A stretch of 64,000 nt of DNA from CAZFVY01 sp964522665. Lineage in GTDB: Bacteria > Verrucomicrobiota > Verrucomicrobiia > Limisphaerales > CAZFVY01. The stretch is from contig CAZFVY010000018.1 in assembly GCA_964522665.1 (NCBI GenBank), positions 16,790 through 80,789 on the forward strand. The letters are read 5' to 3'. Shown in pieces: positions 1 through 8,705 of this stretch (positions are counted from its first letter, which is position 1; the number at the start of each line of letters is the position of its first letter). Position numbers and translations under genes: made by a program. Below the pieces are notes generated by a model. It made no database searches. It saw nothing but the letters and a program-made list of their open reading frames with translations, and was not told where the DNA came from.

Positions 1-3000
1 CGATTTCACTTTCCCAGGCGGAAGCATTATCCAGCCCAACGGTTATTTGGTCGTGGCCAAGGATTCGACCATTTTTGCCGCGACCTACGGGAGCGCGATC
101 GCCCTGGCCGGAACGTTCAACGGCTCCCTTTCGAACGGCGGCGAGACGTTAAAACTGGTGAAGCCCGGCGCCACCGCTGACCTGGACGTCGTGATTAACG
201 AGGTGACCTACGATAATTCCCCGCCGTGGCCGGCCGCGGCCAACGGCTTTGGGCCGTCGTTGCAATTGATTGACCCGAGCCAGAGCAACAATCGGGTCGC
301 CAATTGGGCCGCCGCCGTGGCGCCGAGCGCGCTCTCCACTCCGGGCGCCGCGAACTCGGTGAAAACTTCGCTCCCCGTCCTGCCGTCCCTTTGGCTGAAC
401 GAGGTTCAACCGAATAATGTCACCGGGATCACCGATCACCTCGGACATCACCATCCGTGGGTTGAGCTTTACAATAATGGAGCCACCACTCTGAGTCTGA
501 ACGGCTCGTTTCTCAGCGCCAACTATACGAACCTCCAACAGTGGCCATTTCCGGCAACCGCCACGATCGCGCCGGGCCAGTTTCTGGTCGTGTTCCTTGA
601 TGGCAACCCGGGGGAGAGCGCGGGGACGGAACTTCACACCAGCTTTGCGATCTCGCCGGTCAATGGTTCCGTCGCCTTAAGCCAAACCTTGGGCAGCCTG
701 ACCGAAATCGTGGATTATCTCAATTACCACTCGATGACGGCCGATCACTCCTACGGCGCTTTTCCGGATGGTGCCCCGACCAAACGCCAACGCTTCTACA
801 CCGCCACGCCCGGCGCGACGAATGACGACATCTTTCCTGTCCTGCCGATCTACATTAACGAATGGATGGCCAAGAATAATCAAACGATTTTCGACGGCGT
901 GGACGGCAAGGCCCACGACTGGTTTGAGCTTTACAACGGCAGTCCGGCGGACATCGACCTGTCGGGTTACGTGCTCTCAAATTCACTTACGAATAAGACG
1001 CAGTTCCCCATCCCGTCCGGGTACCAAATCCCGGCCAACGGCTTCTTGCTCGTCTGGGCGGACAACAATAGTTCCCAGAACAGCACGAACGATCCGAGCC
1101 TCCACATCAGTTTCAAACTGAGCGCCTCGGGCGAAAGCATCGCGCTTTTTACCCCGAACGGCGCCCTTGTGGACGGCGTGACGTTTGGGCCTCAGACCAA
1201 CGACATTAGCCAGGGACGCTGGCCGGACGGCGCGCCCAGCCCGTTCGTGTTCATGACCGGCCCAACGCCCGGACTGCCGAATACCATCGGCGGAACCAAT
1301 TCAGCTCCGCGCCTCAACGCGATCGCCAATCAAACCGTGGCCCTTGGCTCGTCGATCAGCTTGGCGATAACCGCGACCGACCGCGACGCGAATCAGACCC
1401 TCACCTTCATTCTGGCTGATGGCGCGCCCAGCGGGAGCAGCATCAACCCGAGCAGCGGCATCTTCAATTTTACGCCCGGCCCGGATGTAATCACGGGTGT
1501 GTATCCCGTTACCGTCACCGTCACGGATAATGGATTCCCGGCGCTGAGCGATTCCAAACTTTTCACGATTACCGTGACCAATCCCGCGCCCACGAATTCG
1601 CCGCCCGTCCTAAGTCCGATTGGTAATCAGAGCGTGGCGCTCGGTGGCTCGCTCGCGGTCGCCGTGAGCGCGACCGACCCGGACGCCAATCAGACTTTGA
1701 CCTACAGTTTGAATCCCGGCGCTCCCAATGGCGCCGCCATCAATGCCGGCAGCGGCCTGTTCACCTTCACACCGGGCGCTGGGGTTCTCGCCGGCGGCTA
1801 TCCAGTCACCGTTACCGTGACCGACAATGGGACGCCACCACTCAGCGATTCCAAATCCTTTACCGTCACCGTAACCAAGCCCTCGCCCACCAATTCGCCG
1901 CCCGTTATCAGCCCGATCGCCGATCGGACCGTCGCTCTGGGTAGCTCGCTCAGTTTCAATGTCGTCGCGACCGATCCCGACCCCAATCAAACTCTCACCT
2001 ATGGTCTGAATCCTGGCGCTCCCAACGGAGCGGCCATCAAGGCCAGTAGCGGGCTGTTCACGTTCACCCCCGGCCCGGGCGTAATCGCCGGCGCGTATCC
2101 AGTCACTCTGACGGTAACCGACAATGGCGCCCCACCGCTTAGCGATTCCAAGTCTTTCACCATCACCGTCACCAATCCAGCCCCCACCAATTCACCGCCC
2201 GTCCTCAGCCCCATCACCAATCGGACCGTCCGAGTGGGCGCCTCGTTGAGCTTCACGGTTACGGCCACCGATCCCGACGCCAATCAAACTCTCACCTACG
2301 GCTTGAATCCGGTCATCCCGAACGGCGCCGTCATCAATCCCACGAACGGCCTGTTCACTTTTGTCGCCGGCGACGGTGTGGCCGCCGGCGACTATCCGGT
2401 CTCGGTCACAGTCACCGACAACGGCGCCCCGCCGTTGAGTGACACGAAGTCCTTCATTATCACGATCACCAATCCGGTTCCGACCAATTTACCGCCGGTC
2501 CTTAGCTTAATTACCAATCGAACCGTGTCGCTCGGCGGCTCGCTGACCTTCACGGTTACGGCGACTGATCCCAACGCCAATCAAACCCTCACCTATAGTT
2601 TGAATCCCGGCGCTCCGAGCGGGGCCTCGCTCAATTCCACCAACGGCGCCTTCTCGTTCACGTCGGGCGCCGGCGTCGGAACCTATCCGATTACGGTCAC
2701 AGTGACGGACAATGGCTCGCCGCCGCTGAGCGATTCCACGTCGTTCACGATCACCGTCACCAACGCCCCGCCCGCGAATTCGCCGCCGGTTCTCAACCCG
2801 ATCGCGGATCGCACAGTCGCGCTCGGCGGCACACTGAGTTTTCTGGTTACCGCAACGGATCCGGACGCCAACCAAACGCTCACCTTCGGCCTGAATCCTG
2901 GTGCTCCGGCCGGAGCGGCGATCAATCCGGATCACGGGGTCTTCAGCTTCGCTCCGGGCGCCGGGATAGCGGCCGGAACCTACCCGGTGACCGTCACCGT

Positions 3001-3292
3001 GATCGACAACGGCGCGCCACCGCTCAGCGATTCCAAGACCTTTACGATCACCGTCACGAACCCCGCGGCATTCCGGTTAAGCTCGGTAAGCATCGACAAC
3101 AGCCGGCGCGTCACGCTCACCTGGAGTAGCCAACCCCAGGCGACGTACGCGGTCCTGTTCAAAACGGATTTGAGCCAAACAACGTGGCAATCACTCGCCC
3201 AACTGAGCGCCGTTGGCTCCACGCTCAGCTTTACGGACGCTTCGGCGACGGACGCGCGTCGGTTCTATATCGTCCAGCAGGTCAACCCGTGA
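1..3292 (+). CDS. Secreted lamin-tail / Ig-like repeat protein (5' end outside window)
   Basis: The reading frame is open from base 2, so the N-terminus, including any signal peptide, lies upstream; about 1096 residues are visible. From the left there are the end of one lamin-tail domain and two to three further lamin-tail units (LNEVQ, INEWMAKN, WVELYN and WFELYN motifs). Six putative Ig (He_PIG) repeats of about 97-99 residues follow, with phrases such as LTYSLNPGAPNG and VTVTVTDNG. The last 75 residues resemble a C-terminal module common in Verrucomicrobiota surface proteins (FKTDLSQTTWQ, RFYIVQQ). The composition is rich in Asn, Thr and Pro, as in extracellular proteins. Adhesion or carbohydrate binding at the cell surface is likely but inferred. 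In this phylum such architectures often carry a CotH or other catalytic domain in the N-terminal part, which cannot be seen here. Confidence 0.85.
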   Translation, partial: DFTFPGGSIIQPNGYLVVAKDSTIFAATYGSAIALAGTFNGSLSNGGETLKLVKPGATADLDVVINEVTYDNSPPWPAAANGFGPSLQLIDPSQSNNRVANWAAAVAPSALSTPGAANSVKTSLPVLPSLWLNEVQPNNVTGITDHLGHHHPWVELYNNGATTLSLNGSFLSANYTNLQQWPFPATATIAPGQFLVVFLDGNPGESAGTELHTSFAISPVNGSVALSQTLGSLTEIVDYLNYHSMTADHSYGAFPDGAPTKRQRFYTATPGATNDDIFPVLPIYINEWMAKNNQTIFDGVDGKAHDWFELYNGSPADIDLSGYVLSNSLTNKTQFPIPSGYQIPANGFLLVWADNNSSQNSTNDPSLHISFKLSASGESIALFTPNGALVDGVTFGPQTNDISQGRWPDGAPSPFVFMTGPTPGLPNTIGGTNSAPRLNAIANQTVALGSSISLAITATDRDANQTLTFILADGAPSGSSINPSSGIFNFTPGPDVITGVYPVTVTVTDNGFPALSDSKLFTITVTNPAPTNSPPVLSPIGNQSVALGGSLAVAVSATDPDANQTLTYSLNPGAPNGAAINAGSGLFTFTPGAGVLAGGYPVTVTVTDNGTPPLSDSKSFTVTVTKPSPTNSPPVISPIADRTVALGSSLSFNVVATDPDPNQTLTYGLNPGAPNGAAIKASSGLFTFTPGPGVIAGAYPVTLTVTDNGAPPLSDSKSFTITVTNPAPTNSPPVLSPITNRTVRVGASLSFTVTATDPDANQTLTYGLNPVIPNGAVINPTNGLFTFVAGDGVAAGDYPVSVTVTDNGAPPLSDTKSFIITITNPVPTNLPPVLSLITNRTVSLGGSLTFTVTATDPNANQTLTYSLNPGAPSGASLNSTNGAFSFTSGAGVGTYPITVTVTDNGSPPLSDSTSFTITVTNAPPANSPPVLNPIADRTVALGGTLSFLVTATDPDANQTLTFGLNPGAPAGAAINPDHGVFSFAPGAGIAAGTYPVTVTVIDNGAPPLSDSKTFTITVTNPAAFRLSSVSIDNSRRVTLTWSSQPQATYAVLFKTDLSQTTWQSLAQLSAVGSTLSFTDASATDARRFYIVQQVNP
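1298..3068 (+). repeat. Six in-frame tandem repeats of about 297 bp
   Basis: Each repeat codes one Ig-like domain. Units begin at 1298, 1595, 1892, 2189, 2486 and 2777, so the spacing is 297 bp four times and then 291 bp. The codon for Asn in NSPPV (NSAPR and NLPPV in two units) marks each start. Units 2 to 6 are more alike than unit 1, which suggests fairly recent duplication or gene conversion within the gene. Copy number may therefore differ between strains. Confidence 0.9.
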
Positions 3293-3450
3293 CTCGATTG
3301 AGCCGCCATGCCTTGGCGAAGCATGAGGGTGAGAGAGTTTGTCCCGCCCCAGGCGAGCTTGCGGCCGCCGCCATCCACCGTCCTCGCGGCGTTTACGCGA
3401 GGGCGGCGAATCGGCGATCAGGGCGACTATTTTTCCGGCTTTTTTGCGGA

Positions 3451-3478
3451 TTGACACCGGCGGCGAGAAAGCTAATCT
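3451..3478 (+). promoter_or_regulatory. Likely sigma-70 promoter of rpsU
   Basis: TTGACA at 3451-3456, a 16-base spacer and TAATCT at 3473-3478 make a near-consensus housekeeping promoter. Transcription would start near 3485, giving a leader of about 70 bases before the TTG start codon of the bS21 gene. A purine-rich GAGAGGAAG lies ahead of the start. Confidence 0.65.
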
Positions 3479-3555
3479 CCCGGGCTTGACTCGGCGCCGG
3501 AGCGGGTAATGTCGCCCGCAGGCCCCCAGTCCCCGAGAGAGGAAGTGATATTTGT

Positions 3556-3753
3556 TTGACGGAAATTAGATTGAAAAAAGGCGAGCCAGTGGACAAGGCG
3601 CTCAGGCGCTTGAAGAAAAAAGTTGACCGCGAAGGCACGCTGAAAGAAGTCCGCAATCATCGGCATTTTGAAAAGCCGAGTGAAAAGCGTCGCCGCAAGA
3701 TGAAAATGGCGCGTTTCTCTGCCATGCTGAGCGCGCGTTACGCCGATTTGTAA
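3556..3753 (+). CDS. rpsU: 30S ribosomal protein bS21
   Basis: This is a small, very basic protein of 65 residues with the typical bS21 start TEIRLKKGEPVDKALRRLKK and the following REGTLKEVRNHRHFEKPSEK. It belongs to the small ribosomal subunit near the mRNA exit, where it aids initiation. The start is TTG at 3556; no in-frame ATG or GTG fits the conserved N-terminus. The gene has its own promoter (3451-3478) and a terminator right behind it (3770-3810), so it looks like a single-gene transcript. The length and the Lys/Arg-rich C-terminal half match the family. Confidence 0.95.
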   Translation: MTEIRLKKGEPVDKALRRLKKKVDREGTLKEVRNHRHFEKPSEKRRRKMKMARFSAMLSARYADL

Positions 3754-3769
3754 GCAGGCAATTACCGGA

Positions 3770-3810
3770 GCCGAGCGTTTTTGGAGCCGCCGAAAGCGCT
3801 CGGCTTTTTT
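3770..3810 (+). terminator. Rho-independent terminator after rpsU
   Basis: GCCGAGCG at 3770-3777 pairs perfectly with CGCTCGGC at 3797-3804 and is followed at once by six T (3805-3810). The loop is 19 bases. It ends only three bases before the ATG of the next gene (3814). Confidence 0.85.
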
Positions 3811-3813
3811 ATC

Positions 3814-4728
3814 ATGTATTCGTTGTCCACCTGCTGGAATTCCAGCCGCCATACCGATGGCCGGGTGATGCTCCGCGAAATCCGGGACCTCGGTTTCGAA
3901 TACGCGGAATTGAGCCACGGCATCCGCATCAGCCTTCTGCCCGGCGTCCTCGAAGCCGTGGACGCCGGCGAAATCAAGATTTCGACCCTGCACAATTTCT
4001 GCCCACTGCCCATCGGGGTCAACCACGCGGCGCCGAATCTCTTCAAGTTCTCCTCCCCCGACGCCCGCGAGCGCGAAAACGCTTACCGGCACACCCTCAA
4101 AACCATTGAGACCGCCGAGCGGGTCAAGGCCCGTCTGGTCGTGCTGCACTTGGGCGCGATCGACATGAAAGACTACACTGACCGGCTGGTGGATATGATC
4201 GGCGCCAACCTCAAAGAAACGCCGAAGTACGAAAAACTCTGCGCGGAAGTGATGGAACGGCGCGAGGAGAAAAAGGAGAAATACCTGAACCTCGCGTGCG
4301 AAATGCTCACCCGAGTCGCGGAACAAGCGGCCATGCGCGGTTTGAAATTGGGGATTGAAAACCGTGAAGCCCTCGAGGAGATACCGCTCGAGAGTGACTT
4401 CACGCTCTTCTTCAAGGAATTCTCCCAGCCAGCCATCCGCTATTGGCATGATACCGGCCACGCGCAGATCAAGGAGAACCTGGGCTTCATCCATCACGCG
4501 ATGCATCTCGAATCGTTGTGCGACCGGCTTGAGGGATTCCATATCCACGACGTGCAGTTCCCGGCCCGGGATCACTGCCCGCCTGGCTCGGGGATGATCG
4601 ATTACGCGGCGCTCAAGCCCTTTGTTAAGCCGGAACACATCAAGGTCTTTGAACTCAATCCCGGCGTGACCGTCGAAGAGTTGCAGCGCGGGGTCGCGCA
4701 CCTCAAGAGCATCTGGGGCGAGGGGTGA
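3814..4728 (+). CDS. Sugar phosphate isomerase/epimerase family protein (TIM barrel)
   Basis: The 304-residue protein matches the AP-endonuclease-2 / xylose-isomerase-like TIM barrel family: SLSTCWNSSRHTDG at the N-terminus, LVVLHLGAID in the middle, the metal-binding run LKLGIENRE, then WHDTGHAQI and GFHIHDVQ. Such enzymes isomerise or epimerise sugars or inositols with a divalent metal; the substrate cannot be told. I chose ATG 3814 because the conserved N-terminus begins there; an upstream in-frame TTG (3781) lies inside the rpsU terminator. No Shine-Dalgarno is visible. The stop overlaps the GTG of the next gene by four bases (GTGA), so the two are probably translationally coupled. Confidence 0.8.
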   Translation: MYSLSTCWNSSRHTDGRVMLREIRDLGFEYAELSHGIRISLLPGVLEAVDAGEIKISTLHNFCPLPIGVNHAAPNLFKFSSPDARERENAYRHTLKTIETAERVKARLVVLHLGAIDMKDYTDRLVDMIGANLKETPKYEKLCAEVMERREEKKEKYLNLACEMLTRVAEQAAMRGLKLGIENREALEEIPLESDFTLFFKEFSQPAIRYWHDTGHAQIKENLGFIHHAMHLESLCDRLEGFHIHDVQFPARDHCPPGSGMIDYAALKPFVKPEHIKVFELNPGVTVEELQRGVAHLKSIWGEG

Positions 4729-5834
4729 GTGGCGGCAAGAATATCCGGGGATCGCTGCTTCGGTTGGCGGTATGCGGCTTGCTGTTGCTCTGGATCTTGG
4801 CGCAGATTTTTGATCGGGAAGGCCGCCTGGCCTGGGAGCGGCAACATCAGGGGCAAGCCTGGTCCACGCTGGCACGCGCCGAGCGCTGGCACGCCGCGTG
4901 GAGCTTCGGACCGGCGGAGTTATGGCGCAGCCTCAGCCACGTCGATCCCGGCGCCCTGCTCCTCTCGCTCGTGTTCATGGGCCTGACCATCGCCCTCGGC
5001 GTGGTACGGTGGCGCATGGTTCTGCGCGTGCAAGGGCTAGATCTCTCGCTCGGCCGAGCGACGGAAATCTCTCTCGTCGCGCACTTCTTCAACTCGTTCC
5101 TCCTTGGCTCGACCGGCGGGGACGTGCTCAAGGCCTACTACGCCGCGCGGGAAACCCATCACAAAAAAACCGAAGCCGTGGTGACCGTGTTCGTCGATCG
5201 GCTGATCGGCCTGTTTTCAATGCTGCTATTTGCGGTCGTGATGATGGCGCCCAACTTCGGTTTGCTCCGCGCGCATCGGCCCCTCGCGGCGATTTCGGGC
5301 GTGATCCTATTCATGTTGCTCGCGTGCGGGGCGATTACCGGCTTTTCCTTCTGGGGCGGGGTTTCCCGCGGCTGGCCGGAGGCTCGGGCCTGGCTGCGGC
5401 GTTTGCCGAAAGGTGAAGTTTTGGAACGATCGCTCGGCGCCTGCCGACTCTTTGGCCGCCAGCCCGGATTCCTGGCGCGCGCGATGGGCGTTTCCATGGC
5501 GCTCAACGCCGCCTGCGTCCTGCAAATCCTCGCGCTTGTCCGCGGGCTGCACCTCGAGGTTTCGCTCACCGCGCTGTTCGTCATCGTCCCGGTCATCATC
5601 TGTATCTCCGCCCTGCCCATCACTCCCAGCGGGCTGGGCGTGCGCGAGAATCTTTACGTGCTGATGCTCACCGTCCCGGAAATCCACGTCGAAGCCACCC
5701 AAGCGTTCTCCCTCTCCCTGCTCGCCTACGCGGGCAGCCTGATTTGGAGCATCATCGGCGGCGTCGTTTACGCATGCCTGAAGGAACGCCATCACCTCTC
5801 GGAAGTGACCAGCGCGGCGGCGGAGACCGCCTAA
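4725..5834 (+). CDS. Flippase-like membrane protein, LPG synthase TM / UPF0104 family
   Basis: This 369-residue integral membrane protein has about eight hydrophobic helices. It carries the family signature around residues 120-160: FNSFLLGSTGGDVLKAYY and then VVTVFVDRLIGL, plus a PSGLGVRENLY segment near residue 300. The family covers the membrane part of lysylphosphatidylglycerol synthases and related lipid or glycolipid translocases; no aminoacyl-transfer domain is present here. It starts with GTG 4725 inside the stop codon of the upstream isomerase gene. The next gene begins about 60 bases before this one ends, so all three are likely one transcript. The lipid or sugar substrate is unknown. 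Confidence 0.8.
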   Translation: MSGGKNIRGSLLRLAVCGLLLLWILAQIFDREGRLAWERQHQGQAWSTLARAERWHAAWSFGPAELWRSLSHVDPGALLLSLVFMGLTIALGVVRWRMVLRVQGLDLSLGRATEISLVAHFFNSFLLGSTGGDVLKAYYAARETHHKKTEAVVTVFVDRLIGLFSMLLFAVVMMAPNFGLLRAHRPLAAISGVILFMLLACGAITGFSFWGGVSRGWPEARAWLRRLPKGEVLERSLGACRLFGRQPGFLARAMGVSMALNAACVLQILALVRGLHLEVSLTALFVIVPVIICISALPITPSGLGVRENLYVLMLTVPEIHVEATQAFSLSLLAYAGSLIWSIIGGVVYACLKERHHLSEVTSAAAETA

Positions 5835-7162
5835 GCTCCGTCACGCGCGCCCGCGCGCTCGAAATCGTCCGGCGTCTCCAAGGCGCCGGCTTTACCGCCT
5901 TCTGGGTGGGCGGCTGCGTCCGCGACCAATTGCTCGGTCGTCTCCCCGAGGACTACGACATCGCCACCGACGCCAAACCGGAACAAGTCGAGGCGTTGTT
6001 CCCGCGCACCGTCCCGGTGGGCCGCCAATTCGGCGTGATGCTGGTAGTCGAAGATCATGAGCATTTCCAAGTCGCGACCTTCCGCGCCGAGGCCGACTAC
6101 CGCGATGGGCGCCACCCCAACCGAGTCGAATTCAGCACCGCGCGGGCCGACGCCGAGCGGCGCGATTTCACCGTCAACGGGCTTTTCTATGATCCCGTGC
6201 GCGACGAACTCTACGACTGGGTCAATGGCCGCGCCGACCTCGATGCCCGGCTCCTGCGCACGATTGGGGAGCCCGACCAACGCTTCGCCGAGGACCACCT
6301 CCGCATCCTGCGCGCCGCGCGGTTCGCCGCCCAACTCGATTTTTCAATCGAAGAACGAACCCTCCGTTCCGTGCGGGCAAACGCGCCCAAGGTCGCGTCG
6401 GTCAGCGCCGAACGAGTCCGTGACGAACTGATCAAACTCTTGCGTCCGCCCCACGCCGCCCGCGGACTGGAGCTGCTCCGGCTCACCGGCCTGCTCGGGG
6501 TCGTCCTGCCCGAATTGGAGCCGACCCTCACCTGCGAGCAATCGCCCGATTACCACCCGGAGGGCACGGTCTTCCAACATCTGGTCAAAATGTTGACTTT
6601 TCTGCCGATGGACGCCCCGCCCACGCTCCCCTGGATGGCGCTCTTGCATGACGTCGCCAAGCCGGCGACCTTTCGACGCGATCCCGCCACTGGTCAGATC
6701 ACCTTTTACGGGCACGAGACCATCGGCGCCGAGATGGCGGCGGCGATCCTCGACCGCTTGCGCTTCCCGCGCAAACAAATCGAAGAAATCGTCACCGGGG
6801 TGCGCTACCACATGCAGTTCAAGGATGTCCCCAAGATGCGCAAGGCCTCGCTGCGGCGGATGCTGCTACGGCCGACCTTCCCCGTGGAAATGGCGTTGCA
6901 TCGGCTCGACTGCCTCGGTTCCCACGGACGGCTCGACCATTACGATCTATTGACGCACGAAGCCGACGCGTTCGCTGAGCAACCTGCTCTTCGCCCACCG
7001 CTGCTCACCGGAACGGACCTCATCGCGCTCGGCGTGGCGCCCGGCCCAAAGCTCGGCGCCCTCCTCGCGGAATTGCGCGAAAAGCAATTGCAGGACGAAC
7101 TGACCAATTCCGACGAGGCTCGCGCCTGGGCCGCGCGCCGCATCCAGGAGTCGCAACCCTGA
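5774..7162 (+). CDS. CCA tRNA nucleotidyltransferase / poly(A) polymerase family with HD domain
   Basis: The protein adds nucleotides to RNA 3' ends, either CCA on tRNA or poly(A). The nucleotidyltransferase fold is clear: GGCVRDQLLGR followed by EDYDIAT with the two catalytic Asp. Next come RRDFTVNGLFYDP and the RNA-binding helix DHLRILRAARFAAQ. An HD domain follows (LLHDVAKPAT, then GHE) near residues 285-320. The frame runs back to a TTG at 5744, but ATG 5774 is the only ATG before the conserved part, so I use it (462 residues). It overlaps the flippase-like gene by 61 bases. Whether it makes CCA, A-tails or one part of CCA in a two-enzyme system cannot be decided from the sequence. Confidence 0.85.
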   Translation: MPEGTPSPLGSDQRGGGDRLSSVTRARALEIVRRLQGAGFTAFWVGGCVRDQLLGRLPEDYDIATDAKPEQVEALFPRTVPVGRQFGVMLVVEDHEHFQVATFRAEADYRDGRHPNRVEFSTARADAERRDFTVNGLFYDPVRDELYDWVNGRADLDARLLRTIGEPDQRFAEDHLRILRAARFAAQLDFSIEERTLRSVRANAPKVASVSAERVRDELIKLLRPPHAARGLELLRLTGLLGVVLPELEPTLTCEQSPDYHPEGTVFQHLVKMLTFLPMDAPPTLPWMALLHDVAKPATFRRDPATGQITFYGHETIGAEMAAAILDRLRFPRKQIEEIVTGVRYHMQFKDVPKMRKASLRRMLLRPTFPVEMALHRLDCLGSHGRLDHYDLLTHEADAFAEQPALRPPLLTGTDLIALGVAPGPKLGALLAELREKQLQDELTNSDEARAWAARRIQESQP

Positions 7163-7224
7163 GGCCGGGGTCCGGCTAAAAAAGCTTTGGCGAATCGCCG
7201 GGTTGGCGGCAACATGCGGAAAAG

Positions 7225-8682
7225 ATGAATAAATTGCTTTTGATCGACGATGAAGCGGACGTGCAGTACTCGTTCAAGCGCATCCTGGATTCGCCCGACA
7301 TCGAGCTAACCACGGCCGCCAGCGGCGAGGAGGGCCTCAAGCTGATTCCCAAGGTCAAGCCTGACCTCGTGATCATGGACGTGCGGATGGGTGGCATCAC
7401 CGGCCTCGAAACCCTGCGCCGCCTCCGGCAGACCGACGCCAAATTGCCCGTCATCATGATGACCGCCTATGGCACGACGCAAACCGCGATCGAGGCGATG
7501 AAACTCGGCGCCTATGATTATCTCCTGAAACCCTTCGACGTCCCGAAGCTCAAGTTGATTGTCAACGCCGCCTTGAAGGCCGCGCAGGACATGAAGCAGG
7601 TCGTCTCCTACCAGCCGTTGCTCGAGTCCGAAGACTACGACATTGGGATCGTTGGCCGGAGCGAAGGGATGCAGAATGTTTTCAAACTGATCGGCCAATT
7701 GGCCGGTTCTGACGCGACCGCGCTGATCACCGGCGAAAGCGGCACCGGCAAGGAATTGGTCGCCCGCGCGATTTATCACCACAGCCAGCGGAGCGCGCGG
7801 CCGTTTATCGCGATCAATTGCGCGGCGATTCCGGAAAATCTCCTCGAGAGCGAGTTGTTCGGCCACGAAAAAGGCGCCTTCACTGGAGCCAGCACCCAAC
7901 GCATCGGCAAGTTCGAACAATGCGACCACGGCACGATCTTCCTCGATGAAATCGGCGACATGTCGCTCGCGACTCAGACCAAAATCCTGCGCGTGCTTCA
8001 GGCCGGCACCTTCGAGCGGGTCGGTGGCAACCAATCGATCAAAGTTGACGTCCGCGTCATCGCGGCCACCAATAAACCCCTGGAAAAAGCCGTCGCCGAC
8101 CGTGAATTTCGCGAGGACCTTTTTTACCGGCTCAATGTCGTTCGCATTCAAATCCCGCCGTTGCGCGAACGCCGCGAAGATGTCCGGCTGCTGGTAAATT
8201 ATTTCCTCAAAAAATTCGCCCAAACCCAGCGTCAGACGCCCAAGTCCATTTCACCGGAAGTCATCGTGGCGCTCGAACAACATAATTGGCCGGGCAATGT
8301 CCGCGAGCTGGAGAATGTCATCCATCGCGCCATCGTCGTCGCCAAGGGCGAAGCCATTCTGCTCGGTGATCTACCTCCTGAATTCGGCTCCAGTTCGCGT
8401 CCCGCGCCCGCCGCCACCCCGGATTCACTATCGGCCGGCGCGGCTCCGGCGACCTCGGGCGCAACTGACCTCACGAGCGTTGCCCGACTCCTCTTCCAGT
8501 GGGCGCGGGCCGACGGCAAGTTCAAGGTCATCCCGGTCGTCGAGCGTGAATTGATCATCCAGGCCCTAAGCGAAACGAAGGGCAATCAGGTCCAGGCCGC
8601 CAAGCTTTTGGGCATCACCCGCGCCACGCTGCGAAAGCGGATCGAAAAATTCGGGATCAAGCAGGAGCTTTCGGTGCATTGA
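7225..8682 (+). CDS. Sigma-54-dependent response regulator, NtrC family
   Basis: This 485-residue protein has three parts. The receiver domain (1-120) has the phospho-acceptor Asp52 in VIMDVRMGG and Lys102 in LKPFD. The AAA+ domain (about 140-370) has Walker A GESGTGKE at 170-177, the sigma-54 contact loop GAFTGA at 217-222, Walker B TIFLDE and the arginine-finger region FREDLFYRLN. A Fis-type helix-turn-helix (about 445-480) reads NQVQAAKLLGITRATLRKR. All key residues are present, so it should be an active enhancer-binding activator of RNA polymerase sigma-54. No histidine kinase sits next to it, so its partner must be elsewhere. A 41-residue Ala/Pro/Ser-rich linker joins the last two domains. 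Confidence 0.93.
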   Translation: MNKLLLIDDEADVQYSFKRILDSPDIELTTAASGEEGLKLIPKVKPDLVIMDVRMGGITGLETLRRLRQTDAKLPVIMMTAYGTTQTAIEAMKLGAYDYLLKPFDVPKLKLIVNAALKAAQDMKQVVSYQPLLESEDYDIGIVGRSEGMQNVFKLIGQLAGSDATALITGESGTGKELVARAIYHHSQRSARPFIAINCAAIPENLLESELFGHEKGAFTGASTQRIGKFEQCDHGTIFLDEIGDMSLATQTKILRVLQAGTFERVGGNQSIKVDVRVIAATNKPLEKAVADREFREDLFYRLNVVRIQIPPLRERREDVRLLVNYFLKKFAQTQRQTPKSISPEVIVALEQHNWPGNVRELENVIHRAIVVAKGEAILLGDLPPEFGSSSRPAPAATPDSLSAGAAPATSGATDLTSVARLLFQWARADGKFKVIPVVERELIIQALSETKGNQVQAAKLLGITRATLRKRIEKFGIKQELSVH

Positions 8683-8705
8683 GCCTGGCTGGCGACGCGC
8701 TCGTC

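Noticed and set aside
1298..3068. Evenly spaced repeats as a CRISPR array
   Set aside because: The 297-bp period is in frame and codes Ig-like domains; there are no short identical repeats with unique spacers and no cas genes.
3472..4875. 467-codon minus-strand frame opposite the isomerase gene
   Set aside because: It lies antisense to a protein with clear family motifs and has the Arg/Gly-rich composition of a GC-rich shadow frame.
7195..7215. Sigma-54-like promoter (TGGCGG...TGC) ahead of the NtrC-type gene
   Set aside because: The distance between GG and GC is nine bases, one short of the strict spacing, and the -12 element is poor.
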